Origin: Candidatus Methylomirabilota bacterium
GTDB lineage: Bacteria; Methylomirabilota; Methylomirabilia; Rokubacteriales; CSP1-6
Direction: 5' to 3'
NCBI GenBank assembly: GCA_035315345.1
Contig: DATFYA010000014.1
Coordinates: forward strand, 27,471 to 91,470
Length of the DNA stretch: 64,000 nt
Shown one piece after another: positions 41,400 through 49,350 of the stretch. Each line of letters begins with the position of its first letter. Position 1 is the first letter of the stretch. A program made the translations under genes and the position numbers. Below the pieces are notes generated by a model. That model ran no database searches, was not told the origin of the DNA, and was given only the letters and a program-made list of their open reading frames with translations.

Positions 41400-43068
41400 C
41401 CGCTCGCTCGTCGTCTGGCTGCTACTGATCGCGCTGCTACTGTTGCTCGTGATCAATCCGCTCGCCCGCCTGCTGTGGGCGAGCTTCGAGCATCCGGATA
41501 CCGGCGCCTTCACCCTCGAGAACTACGCCGCCGCCTACGGACGCTGGCGCAACGTCGAGGCGCTGATCAACTCGATGATCGTCGGCCTCTCGGTGGCGGT
41601 GGTCTGTACCATCTTCGGCGTGCCGATGGCGTGGGCGGTGTCCCGCACCGACATGCCGGCCAAGAGCCTGGTGTGGGCCGCGGTGCTCGGCACGTTCATC
41701 ATGCCGAACTATCTGGGCGCGGTGGCCTGGATCCTCATGGCCGGGCCCAACGCGGGCTGGCTCAACCGCATCTACTCCGCGCTGACCGGCGCCAGCGCCG
41801 GGCCGTTCAACGTCTACAGCATGACCGGCCTCGTGCTGGTCATCTCCTGCTACTCGTTCCCGTACATGTTCGTGTTCACCCGCTCCGCGCTCGAGCTGAT
41901 CTCCTCGGAGATGGAGGACGCGGCGAGCACGCTCGGGGCGGGCGCGCTCCGCACCACCCTCCGGGTGACCCTGCCGCTGGCCCTGCCCGCCATCATGGGC
42001 GCGTTCATCGTGGTATTCCTCGAAGCCATCGCGCTCTTCGGCTCGCCCGCGCTCATCGCCCTGCCCGCGCGCTTCCAGGTGATGACCACCACGCTCTGGC
42101 AGATGTTCGAGTTCCCGCCCCGGGTGCAGGTGGCCGCCGCCTACGCGATGCCGCTGCTGCTGATCACCGTCTCCCTGTTCTGGCTGCAGTACTGGATCAT
42201 CGCGCGCAAGGGCTTCGTGGCTCTCACCGGCAAGGGAGGCGAGCGGCGGCTGATGCACCTGGGCCCCTGGCGCTGGGTGATGCTCGGGTACTGCCTGCTC
42301 ATCACGTCGCTGTCCTTCTTCATGCCGATGGCGGTGATCCTGCAGGCTGCCTTTGCCCGGGCCTGGGGCCGCGGCTTCTCGTGGGACAACGTCACGCTCC
42401 GCAACCTGCGCTTCGTGCTCTTCGACCAGACCGCCACCCGCATGGCCACGCTGAACACCTTCGTCTACGCGGCGGCCGCCTCGCTCATTGCCCTCGGGTT
42501 GGCCCTCGCGATCGCCTACATCGTGGCCCGACGGCTGGTGCCGTTCGGCCGCGTGCTCACCTACGTGGCGATGGCGCCCTTCGTGATTCCCGGGATCGTG
42601 CTCGCCATCGGCTTCTACGCGGCCTACACCGCGAAGCCGCTGGTGCTCTACGGCACCGCGTGGATCCTGATCCTGGCCTTCGCCACCCGCTTCCTGCCCA
42701 TCGCCTACACCAACAGCGACGCGGCACTGCGCAGCATCAATCCCGAGCTGGAGGATGCCGCGCGCATCCTGGGCGGCAGCCGGCTCCTCGCGCTGCGGCG
42801 GGTGGTGGCCCCATTGCTGCAGCGCGGACTCGCGGGCGCGTTCATCCTGGTGTTCATTCCGGCCACCCGCGAGCTGTCCTCCGCCATCTTCCTCTACACG
42901 ACCGGAACCCAGGTGCTCTCCGTCCTCCTCTTCGACAAGAGCGACGAGGGCAACTTCGAGCTGCTCTCCTCGATGGGCCTCATCCTGGTGGCGGTCACGG
43001 TCGCGATGGTGCTGCTGGGCTTCCGCCTGATCGGCCGCGACTTCCTCTTGCGAAGGACCGCCACGTGA
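41389..43068 (+). CDS. ABC transporter permease, two fused BPD domains
   Basis: A 559-residue integral membrane protein with about 12 helices and two EAA-like loops ([20 protein letters not shown] and [20 protein letters not shown]), the arrangement of SfuB/FbpB iron permeases. TTG at 41389 overlaps the binding-protein stop by 11 bp. The 4-bp overlap with the ATPase gene follows. No membrane insertion of extra domains is seen. Confidence 0.93.
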   Translation: MASDRSLVVWLLLIALLLLLVINPLARLLWASFEHPDTGAFTLENYAAAYGRWRNVEALINSMIVGLSVAVVCTIFGVPMAWAVSRTDMPAKSLVWAAVLGTFIMPNYLGAVAWILMAGPNAGWLNRIYSALTGASAGPFNVYSMTGLVLVISCYSFPYMFVFTRSALELISSEMEDAASTLGAGALRTTLRVTLPLALPAIMGAFIVVFLEAIALFGSPALIALPARFQVMTTTLWQMFEFPPRVQVAAAYAMPLLLITVSLFWLQYWIIARKGFVALTGKGGERRLMHLGPWRWVMLGYCLLITSLSFFMPMAVILQAAFARAWGRGFSWDNVTLRNLRFVLFDQTATRMATLNTFVYAAAASLIALGLALAIAYIVARRLVPFGRVLTYVAMAPFVIPGIVLAIGFYAAYTAKPLVLYGTAWILILAFATRFLPIAYTNSDAALRSINPELEDAARILGGSRLLALRRVVAPLLQRGLAGAFILVFIPATRELSSAIFLYTTGTQVLSVLLFDKSDEGNFELLSSMGLILVAVTVAMVLLGFRLIGRDFLLRRTAT

Positions 43069-44138
43069 GCCGCCTCGTGCTGACCGACGTGAGCCGCCGC
43101 TTCGGCGCGGTGACCGCGGTGGACCGCTTCAGCCTGATCCTGACGCCCGGCGAGTTCGTCTCGCTGCTCGGCCCGTCGGGCTGCGGCAAGACCACCACCC
43201 TCCGCATGATCGCGGGCTTCCTGGCCCCGAGCGAGGGCACCATCGCGATGGACGGGCGCGTCGTCTCGTCGCCCGGCTCCTCGCTGCCGCCCGAGAAGCG
43301 CAACATGTCGATGATCTTCCAGAGCTACGCGATCTGGCCCAACATGACGGTCGCCGAGAATGTCGCCTTCGGCCTCGAGGTCCGTCGCCGGCCCAAGGCC
43401 GAGATCCGCGAGCGAGTGGGCCGCATCCTCGAGGTCGTGCAGATGGGCCACCTCGCGAGCCGCTATCCGCAGGAGCTATCGGGCGGCCAGCAGCAGCGCG
43501 TGGCCCTGGCCCGAGCCATCGTGGTGCAGCCGGCGGTGCTCCTGCTCGACGAGCCGCTCAGCAACCTCGACGCGAACCTGCGCGAGGAGATGCGCTACGA
43601 GATCCGGCGCCTCCACGACGAGTTCCACATCACCACGGTGTACGTCACCCACGATCAGGCCGAGGCGATGGTGGCCTCCGACCGCATCGCGGTCATGAAC
43701 CAGGGGCGGGTCGAGCAGGTGGACGCCCCGCGCGCGCTCTACGCGCGCCCGCGCACGCGCTTCGTGGCCGGATTCATCGGCCGCACCAACCTGCTCGACG
43801 GCGAGAGCCGGGGCGACGACGTGGTCTTCGACGGCTTCACGATTCCGCGCCGCGCCTTTCCCGAGCCCGCCGCGATCGAGGGCCGCGTCGGCTTCTCGCT
43901 GCGCCCGCAGTCGATCGTGCTGCACCGTCAGCCGCCGCCGAGCACCCGCGCCGCGGTGGTGCCGGGCCGGCTGGTTCAGCGCGCGTACCTGGGGGAGCAC
44001 TGGGACTACACGGTGCGCCCGGCGGGGACCCGGCTCGCGCTGCGGGTGACCACGCGCCCGCACGAGGTCTTCGAGGTCGACGAGAAGGTCTGGCTCGAGC
44101 TCGATCCGAGCCAGATGGCGGCGCTCCAGCCCGAGTGA
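43065..44138 (+). CDS. ABC transporter ATP-binding protein (iron/polyamine type)
   Basis: A 357-residue ATPase: Walker [11 protein letters not shown]-loop [13 protein letters not shown], signature ELSGGQQQR, Walker [14 protein letters not shown] in VTHDQ, and a C-terminal TOBE-like regulatory domain ([14 protein letters not shown]). GTG at 43065 overlaps the permease stop. Its own stop overlaps the next gene's GTG. This completes an importer with the two preceding genes. Confidence 0.95.
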   Translation: MSRLVLTDVSRRFGAVTAVDRFSLILTPGEFVSLLGPSGCGKTTTLRMIAGFLAPSEGTIAMDGRVVSSPGSSLPPEKRNMSMIFQSYAIWPNMTVAENVAFGLEVRRRPKAEIRERVGRILEVVQMGHLASRYPQELSGGQQQRVALARAIVVQPAVLLLDEPLSNLDANLREEMRYEIRRLHDEFHITTVYVTHDQAEAMVASDRIAVMNQGRVEQVDAPRALYARPRTRFVAGFIGRTNLLDGESRGDDVVFDGFTIPRRAFPEPAAIEGRVGFSLRPQSIVLHRQPPPSTRAAVVPGRLVQRAYLGEHWDYTVRPAGTRLALRVTTRPHEVFEVDEKVWLELDPSQMAALQPE

Positions 44139-44668
44139 CCCTGATCCTCGTCAACAAGCCGTTCGGCGTGCTCTGCCAGTTCACCGACCGGGCCGGGCGG
44201 CCGACCCTGGCCGACCTCGTGCCGGTCCGCGACGTGTATCCGGCCGGCCGCCTCGATCACGACAGCGAGGGCCTGGTGGTCCTCACCGACGACGGCGCGC
44301 TGCAGGCGCAGCTCGCGGATCCGCGGCATCACGTGGAGAAGACGTACTGGGCCCAGGTCGAGGGCGAGCCGGCGGCGGAGGCGCTGGACCGGCTGCGACG
44401 AGGCGTGATCCTCGGAGACGGGCGCACGCGGCCCGCGCGCGTGCGACGCATCGCCGAACCGGCGACGCTCTGGCCGCGGCATCCGCCGATTCGCCGGCGC
44501 GCGGCTATTCCGACCGCGTGGCTCGAGATCGGGCTCCGCGAGGGGCGCAACCGGCAAGTACGCCGGATGACGGCGGCGGTGGGGCATCCGACGCTGCGGC
44601 TGATCCGCGCGGCGGTGGGGCCGTACACGCTCGGAGCGCTGCGCCCGGGGGAGTGGAGGAGGGATTAG
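44135..44668 (+). CDS. rluE: rRNA pseudouridine synthase, RluE-like
   Basis: A 177-residue RsuA-family enzyme without an S4 domain: [19 protein letters not shown], the catalytic Asp motif [18 protein letters not shown], and [19 protein letters not shown]. Size and opening match RluE, which modifies U2457 of 23S rRNA in Escherichia coli. GTG at 44135 overlaps the ABC ATPase stop, so a housekeeping rRNA modification gene is translationally coupled to a transport operon. Confidence 0.9.
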   Translation: MTLILVNKPFGVLCQFTDRAGRPTLADLVPVRDVYPAGRLDHDSEGLVVLTDDGALQAQLADPRHHVEKTYWAQVEGEPAAEALDRLRRGVILGDGRTRPARVRRIAEPATLWPRHPPIRRRAAIPTAWLEIGLREGRNRQVRRMTAAVGHPTLRLIRAAVGPYTLGALRPGEWRRD

Positions 44669-44683
44669 GCGCCAAAGCACCAC

Positions 44684-44780
44684 CCCTCACCCTGCCCTCT
44701 CCCCTGAGGGGAGAGGGTTGGCGCGCGGAGAGCGTCTGCCCCCCTGCCCTCTCCCTTCCAGGGAGAGGGCAGGGTGAGGG
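44684..44780. repeat. Palindromic repeat, family 2, double copy in inverted orientation
   Basis: Two copies of the CTCTCCCC core facing each other: the outer arms CCCTCACCCTGCCCTCTCCC (44684-44703) and its perfect complement (44761-44780) are 20 bp, with inner hairpins at each end. It fills the 115-bp gap between convergent rluE and the SDR gene (stop at 44783) and should terminate both. Confidence 0.9.
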
Positions 44781-44782
44781 TC

Positions 44783-45559
44783 CTAGAAGATGGCGTAGCC
44801 GCCGTCGATGACGAAGGTGTCGCCGGTGTGGTAGCTGCTGGCGTCGCTGGCGAGATAGACCGCGATGCCGCCGAAGTCGGCGCCGGTGCCCCAGCGCCGC
44901 ACCGGGACGCGGGGCAGCACGCGGGACTTGAAGGCGTCGCCGTGGAGGGCCTTCTCGGTCATCGGGGTATCGATCCAGCCCGGCACGATGGCGTTGACCC
45001 GGATCTTGTGGCGGGCCAGCCCCACCGAGAGCGCCCGCATCACCGAGAGCATGGCGCCCTTGCTGGCCGCGTAGTGAGCGCTGAGCGGCGAGCCCTCGAG
45101 CGCGGCCAGGCTCGCGGTGACCGCGAGCGAGCCGCCCTCGCCCCGGGCGATCATGTGGCGCGCCGCCGTCCGCAGCGTGAAGAAGGCGCCGTCCAGGTTG
45201 ACCCGCAGCACGCGGTGCCACTCCTCGGTGGTCATCTCCGCGAAGCTGGGCGCCGGACCGCGGCCCGAGACGCCCGCGTTGACGAAGCAGGCGTCCACAC
45301 CACCCAGGGCGTTCACGGTGTCCGCGAAGGCGCGGTCCACCGCGGCCTCGTCGCTCACGTCGCACCGGAGCGCGAGGGCCTTCGCGCCGGTGGCGTGCAG
45401 ACGGGCCAGCGCGTGCACATTCTTGTCCTCGTTGGTGCCCCAGATGCAGACCGCGGCGCCGGCCTGGGCCATCGCCTCCGCCATGCCGAGGCCGATGCCG
45501 CTGTTGCCGCCGGTGACGATCGCGGTCTTGCCGGTCAGATCGAACGCCTGGTACGCCAT
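44783..45559 (-). CDS. SDR family oxidoreductase
   Basis: A 258-residue SDR with TGGNSGIGLG (cofactor), FVNAGVSGRG, and SLAALEGSPLSAHYAASKGA with YxxxK (YAASK) intact, then IRVNAIVPGWIDTPM. Its start is 14 bp after the acyl-CoA carboxylase stop. Together they may handle an acyl-CoA or hydroxy-acid intermediate; this is inference. Confidence 0.92.
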   Translation of the reverse strand: MAYQAFDLTGKTAIVTGGNSGIGLGMAEAMAQAGAAVCIWGTNEDKNVHALARLHATGAKALALRCDVSDEAAVDRAFADTVNALGGVDACFVNAGVSGRGPAPSFAEMTTEEWHRVLRVNLDGAFFTLRTAARHMIARGEGGSLAVTASLAALEGSPLSAHYAASKGAMLSVMRALSVGLARHKIRVNAIVPGWIDTPMTEKALHGDAFKSRVLPRVPVRRWGTGADFGGIAVYLASDASSYHTGDTFVIDGGYAIF

Positions 45560-45573
45560 GTCTGGAGTGCCTT

Positions 45574-47121
45574 TCAGGGCCGCATGCGATGCGTGAAGGG
45601 CCCCGGCTCGCGCAGCGGCGCGGCCAGCTCCACGAACTCGCAGAGCAGCGGGCGCGTGGCCCGCGGGTCGATGATCTCCTCGATCCAGAACGACTCCGCG
45701 GAGCGGAACGGCGAGCGGAGCTTTTGCAGCCGCTCCTCGATCTCGATCATCTTGGCCGCGGGATCGGCGGCCGCGTCGAGGTCGGCGCGGTAGGCGGCCT
45801 CGATGCCGCCTTCGAGCGGCAGCGAGCCCCAGCGGCCGGACGGCCACGCGTATCGCGGCCCGTAGCGCGCCCCCGGCTTGTGGGCGGCGCCGGCCACCCC
45901 GAACACGTTGCGGATGATGACCGCGCACCACGGAATGGTGGACTGCCAGATCGCCGACATCGCGCGCACGCCCTGCTTGATGGTGCCGGTCTGCTCGGCC
46001 TCGAGCCCGATCAGGAAGCCCGGGCAATCGACCAGGTACACCACCGGCAGGTGGAAGGTCTGCGCGAAGTCGACGAAGCGCTCCACCTTCTGGCAGGTGT
46101 CCGCGGTCCACGCCCCGCCGTAGAAGTACGGATCGCTGGCCAGCACCGCCACCGGCCAGCCGTCGAGCCGAGCCAGCCCGGTGATGATCGCGCGGCCGTA
46201 GAGCGGCTGGATCTCGAAGAACGACTCGCGGTCCACCACCGCCTCGACGATCGCGCGCATCTTGTACGGCTTGCGGATGTCGCGCGGCACCGCGTCGCTG
46301 AGCCACTCCTCGCGCCGCGCGGGATCGTCGGTCTGCGGGCCGCGTGGAGGCAGCTCGTAGATGGAGGACGGCAAGTACGAGAGGAACCGCCGCGCCACCG
46401 CGAAGGCGTCCTCCTCGGTGTCCACCGCCAGGTCCACCGCGCCCGACTTGAGCTGGATCTGCCAGCCTCCGAGCTGGTTCTTGGTGAGCTTCTGACCGAG
46501 CCGCTCGACCACCGGCGGGCCGGCCACGAAGAGCGCCGACTGGTCCTTCACCATCACCGAGAGATGCGCGGCGGCCAGGTGCGCGGCGCCGAGGCCGGCC
46601 ACCGAGCCCAGGCCCAGCGCGACGCGCGGCACGGTGCCGATGCTGTTGACGACCCACTCCCAGCCGGAGACGCCGGGCACGTTGGCGCGGCCGGTGGTCT
46701 CGATCGTCTTCACCGAGCCGCCGCCGCCGGAACCCTCCACCAGACGAATGAGCGGCAGGCGCAGCTCGTTGGCCATCTGCTCGCACTGATTGTGCTTGCC
46801 CTTGATGGTGGCGTCGGCCGAGCCGCCGCGCACCGTGAAGTCGTCCCCGCCGACCACCACCGGCCGGCCGTCGATACGGGCGCGGCCGAAGACGAAGTTC
46901 GAGGGCGTCAGCTCCTTCAGGTCGTTGCGCGCGTCGTAGGAGGCCTTCCCCGCGATCTTGCCGATCTCGTGGAAGCTGTCGGCGTCCACCAGTCGGGCGA
47001 TGCGCTCGCGAATCGTGTAGCGCCCGCCGTCGTGCTGCCGCTTCACCCGCTCGGGGCCGCCCAGGCGCTCCGCGAACTCCTCGCGGCGCCTCAGCTCGTC
47101 CATCTCGGACTTCCAGTTCAT
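45574..47121 (-). CDS. Acyl-CoA carboxylase beta (carboxyltransferase) subunit
   Basis: A 515-residue protein with both crotonase-like halves of propionyl/methylcrotonyl-CoA carboxylase beta subunits: RLVEGSGGGGSVKTIETTG, GPPVVERLGQKLTKNQLGG, FYGGAWTADTCQKVERFVDF, LVDCPGFLIGLEAEQTGTIK and AWPSGRWGSLPLEGGIEAAY. No biotin carboxylase or biotin carrier gene is beside it, so it needs an alpha subunit encoded elsewhere. GGAGG precedes the ATG at 47121. The SDR follows it by 14 bp. Confidence 0.9.
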   Translation of the reverse strand: MNWKSEMDELRRREEFAERLGGPERVKRQHDGGRYTIRERIARLVDADSFHEIGKIAGKASYDARNDLKELTPSNFVFGRARIDGRPVVVGGDDFTVRGGSADATIKGKHNQCEQMANELRLPLIRLVEGSGGGGSVKTIETTGRANVPGVSGWEWVVNSIGTVPRVALGLGSVAGLGAAHLAAAHLSVMVKDQSALFVAGPPVVERLGQKLTKNQLGGWQIQLKSGAVDLAVDTEEDAFAVARRFLSYLPSSIYELPPRGPQTDDPARREEWLSDAVPRDIRKPYKMRAIVEAVVDRESFFEIQPLYGRAIITGLARLDGWPVAVLASDPYFYGGAWTADTCQKVERFVDFAQTFHLPVVYLVDCPGFLIGLEAEQTGTIKQGVRAMSAIWQSTIPWCAVIIRNVFGVAGAAHKPGARYGPRYAWPSGRWGSLPLEGGIEAAYRADLDAAADPAAKMIEIEERLQKLRSPFRSAESFWIEEIIDPRATRPLLCEFVELAAPLREPGPFTHRMRP

Positions 47122-47195
47122 GGGGAACCTCCGCGGGGATGGTAGCAGGGAGGGCCCGGCCTGCCTAGGCTCGGCCGGGATCGCCGCGGCCGGGC

Positions 47196-47624
47196 TCAGG
47201 ACAGCGCTTCGATGACGAGCGAGATGCGGTTCCGGTCGCCGACGCGGTGGTACTCCACCTGCTGGGCCATCGCGGACACGAGCAGCACGCCGAGGCCGCC
47301 CACCGGCCGGTCCTCGACATCAGCCGCGTCGTCGGGGGCGATGATCCGGGCGAACGGATCGTGCTCGGGACCGGTGTCCTCGTAGATGAGCGAGATACGC
47401 CCGGGCGTGACCTCGCACTCGAGCCGCACCGGCGCCTCGCTGTCGGATCCGTGGCCGTGCGTCACCGTATTGGTGAACAGCTCCTCGACGAGGAGGGTGA
47501 GACGCAGGCACGTCTCACGTGCGAGCCCGCCCACCGCGCACACCTCGCCCAGAAAGGCGTCGACCTGCGGCAGGACGTCCCGGCGGGCCGGGAACACGCG
47601 GCTATGACGGGCGCCGGCGGTCAT
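47196..47624 (-). CDS. Anti-sigma regulatory factor, RsbW/SpoIIAB-like kinase
   Basis: A 142-residue HATPase_c-type Ser/Thr kinase: N-box LVEELFTNTVTHG, G1 box YEDTGPEHDPF, G2-like PVGGLGVLLV. Such proteins phosphorylate STAS antagonists and bind a sigma factor. A STAS protein and SpoIIE-type phosphatase occur at 49313-52826 in the window. The sigma factor is not seen. Confidence 0.88.
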   Translation of the reverse strand: MTAGARHSRVFPARRDVLPQVDAFLGEVCAVGGLARETCLRLTLLVEELFTNTVTHGHGSDSEAPVRLECEVTPGRISLIYEDTGPEHDPFARIIAPDDAADVEDRPVGGLGVLLVSAMAQQVEYHRVGDRNRISLVIEALS

Positions 47625-47715
47625 GGCCAGCCGCTCGGCGAATGCCCGGTCGCGGTCGCCTCGAGCACGAGCCAGACGCCCCAGCGGATCACCGGCGGCC
47701 AGACATCGTAATGGC

Positions 47716-48099
47716 TCACGAGCCCTTGAGCGCGGTGACCTCGATCTCGATCTTGATGCGCGGATCGGCGAGCCCGGCCGAGATCATGGTGGCGGCGGGC
47801 CGCACCTCGCCGAAGTACTGCCGGAGCACCGGCCAGCAGCGCTCGAACTCGGCGCCGTCGGGCAGGATGTACGTCACGCGCACGACGTCCCGCAGGCTGG
47901 ATCCGGCTTCGCGCAGGGCAGCCTCGATGTTCTTCAGGCACTGCTCGGTCTGCTGGAGGATATCGTCCGCGATGGACATGGTGGCGTAGTCGAAGCCGGT
48001 GGTGCCGGACACCAGCACCCAGTCGCCCGCCACGACGGCTCGGGAGTAGCCGATCTGCTTCTCGAAGGTGGAGCCGGAGCTGATGCGCTTCCTGGTCAT
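47716..48099 (-). CDS. RidA (YjgF/YER057c) family protein
   Basis: The 127-residue protein matches the RidA/YjgF family: SGTTGFDYATMSIADDILQQ, GSSLRDVVRVTYILPDGAEF and RPAATMISAGLADPRIKIEI. The arginine that deaminates enamines/imines in RidA corresponds to R in VRPAATM. The frame is open to 48225; MTRKRISSG at 48099 has GGAGG upstream. The 91 bp to the RsbW-like start hold no gene. Confidence 0.9.
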   Translation of the reverse strand: MTRKRISSGSTFEKQIGYSRAVVAGDWVLVSGTTGFDYATMSIADDILQQTEQCLKNIEAALREAGSSLRDVVRVTYILPDGAEFERCWPVLRQYFGEVRPAATMISAGLADPRIKIEIEVTALKGS

Positions 48100-48225
48100 G
48101 GGACCTCCGTGACGTCGCGGGAGCCCGCCCGTCACCCGGACCGTGCGCGCCCGCCTTGCGCTATTATATGGCTCGCGCGGGCGCCCACAATGGATCCCGC
48201 CGCCACACCCGAGAGGAGAATCCAC

Positions 48226-48684
48226 ATGTCACGTTCGTCGTTCTGGTCGCGGGCGGGGGCCGCGGTCCTGCTGGCCGCGCTGCCGATCTCGGCCGCCGCG
48301 CAGGAGGCCGGGCACGTCAAGGTGGCGCGCGGCACCGTGCAGATCGAGCGCGCGGGCCAGAAGCGGCCGGCCGAGGTGGGCGCCGCGGTGCAGGCCGGCG
48401 ACGTGGTGACAACCGGTACCGGCGGCTCGGTGGGCATCACGTTCCTCGACAACAGCCTGCTGTCCGCCGGACCCAACAGTGTGCTCGCCATCGACCAATT
48501 CGCCTACGACTCCACGACCCACCAGGGCGCCTTCGAGAGCTCGCTCAAGCAGGGCACGCTCGCGGTGGTGTCCGGCAAGCTGGCCAAGCAATCGCCCGAC
48601 GCCATGAAGGTGAAGACGCCCGCGGCGGTGCTCGGGGTGCGCGGCACCGAGTTCCTGGTGCGCACCGGCGCCCCGAAGGACTGA
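48226..48684 (+). CDS. Exported FecR-domain protein
   Basis: The 152-residue product has a signal peptide (MSRSSFWSRAGAAVLLAALP, ends AAAQ), then a FecR domain: GTVQIERAGQKRPAEVGAAV, SVGITFLDNSLLSAGPNSVL and VKTPAAVLGVRGTEFLVRTG. It lacks the transmembrane anti-sigma segment of FecR, so it is a free periplasmic FecR-like protein. GAGAGGAG precedes the ATG; a TATTAT hexamer at 48162-48167 may be a -10 box. The OmpA-like gene follows 15 bp later. Confidence 0.88.
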   Translation: MSRSSFWSRAGAAVLLAALPISAAAQEAGHVKVARGTVQIERAGQKRPAEVGAAVQAGDVVTTGTGGSVGITFLDNSLLSAGPNSVLAIDQFAYDSTTHQGAFESSLKQGTLAVVSGKLAKQSPDAMKVKTPAAVLGVRGTEFLVRTGAPKD

Positions 48685-48699
48685 CGCGCCGCCATCGGC

Positions 48700-49296
48700 A
48701 TGCGCCGGGCCGGCTTCGCGTCACTCGCGCTCCTGCTGCTGGCCGGCTGCGCCAAGCCGGCGCGCGACGATCTCTACGTGCTGCTGCCCGGCGCGGAAGG
48801 CAAGACCGGCGCGCTCAGCGTGGACAGCGCCGGCCGCGTGGCGGTGCTCGATCAGCCGTACGCCGCCGCGCGGGTGAAGGAGCCCGGGCGTGTCGAGCCC
48901 GGCACGGTGACCGAGCAGGAGGCCAAGCAGGCCTTCGGCTCGGCGCTGGAAGCGCAGCCCGGACGCCCCATCTCGTTCCTCCTCTATTTCCTCGAGGGTC
49001 GTGACGAGCTGACGCCCGAATCGCAGCAGATCGTGAGCACCATCCCGGGCGAGATCGCCAGGCGCCCCGCGCCCGAGGTCGTCGTGATCGGGCACACCGA
49101 CCGTGTCGGCACCCTGCCCTTCAACGACGCGCTGTCGCTGCGGCGGGCCGCGCGGGTGCGCGACGAGCTGGTGAAGGCGGGCATCGCGGCCGACCGCATC
49201 CGGGTCGAGGGACGTGGCGAGCGCGAGCCGCTGGTGCCCACCGCCGACGAGGTCGCGGAGCCGCGGAACCGGCGGGTGGAAGTGAACGTCCGGTAG
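48700..49296 (+). CDS. OmpA-family lipoprotein, peptidoglycan-binding
   Basis: A 198-residue lipoprotein: leader ends LLLLAGC, giving a lipidated Cys at residue 17. The OmpA domain has EVVVIGHTDRVGTLPFNDAL, RRAARVRDELV and EPRNRRVEVNV, conserving the peptidoglycan-contacting D and R. With FecR it forms an envelope gene pair. Confidence 0.92.
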   Translation: MRRAGFASLALLLLAGCAKPARDDLYVLLPGAEGKTGALSVDSAGRVAVLDQPYAAARVKEPGRVEPGTVTEQEAKQAFGSALEAQPGRPISFLLYFLEGRDELTPESQQIVSTIPGEIARRPAPEVVVIGHTDRVGTLPFNDALSLRRAARVRDELVKAGIAADRIRVEGRGEREPLVPTADEVAEPRNRRVEVNVR

Positions 49297-49309
49297 AGCG
49301 CTCCGCCAC

Positions 49310-49350
49310 CCCTCACCCTGGCCTCTCCCGTGAGGGGAGAGGGGGAGGGG
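49310..49350. repeat. Palindromic repeat, family 2, overlapping a gene 3' end
   Basis: CCCTCACCCTGGCCTCTCCC then GTGAGGGGAGAGGGGGAG: the core hairpin spans about 49322-49341. It holds the stop codon of the minus-strand CHASE2-SpoIIE gene (49313-49315) and its last ~12 codons (GPPPPLPSRERPG). Confidence 0.8.

Noticed and set aside
48226..48684. FecR anti-sigma regulator of the iron cluster
   Set aside because: It lacks the membrane anchor and cytoplasmic anti-sigma part, and no ECF sigma gene is beside it.
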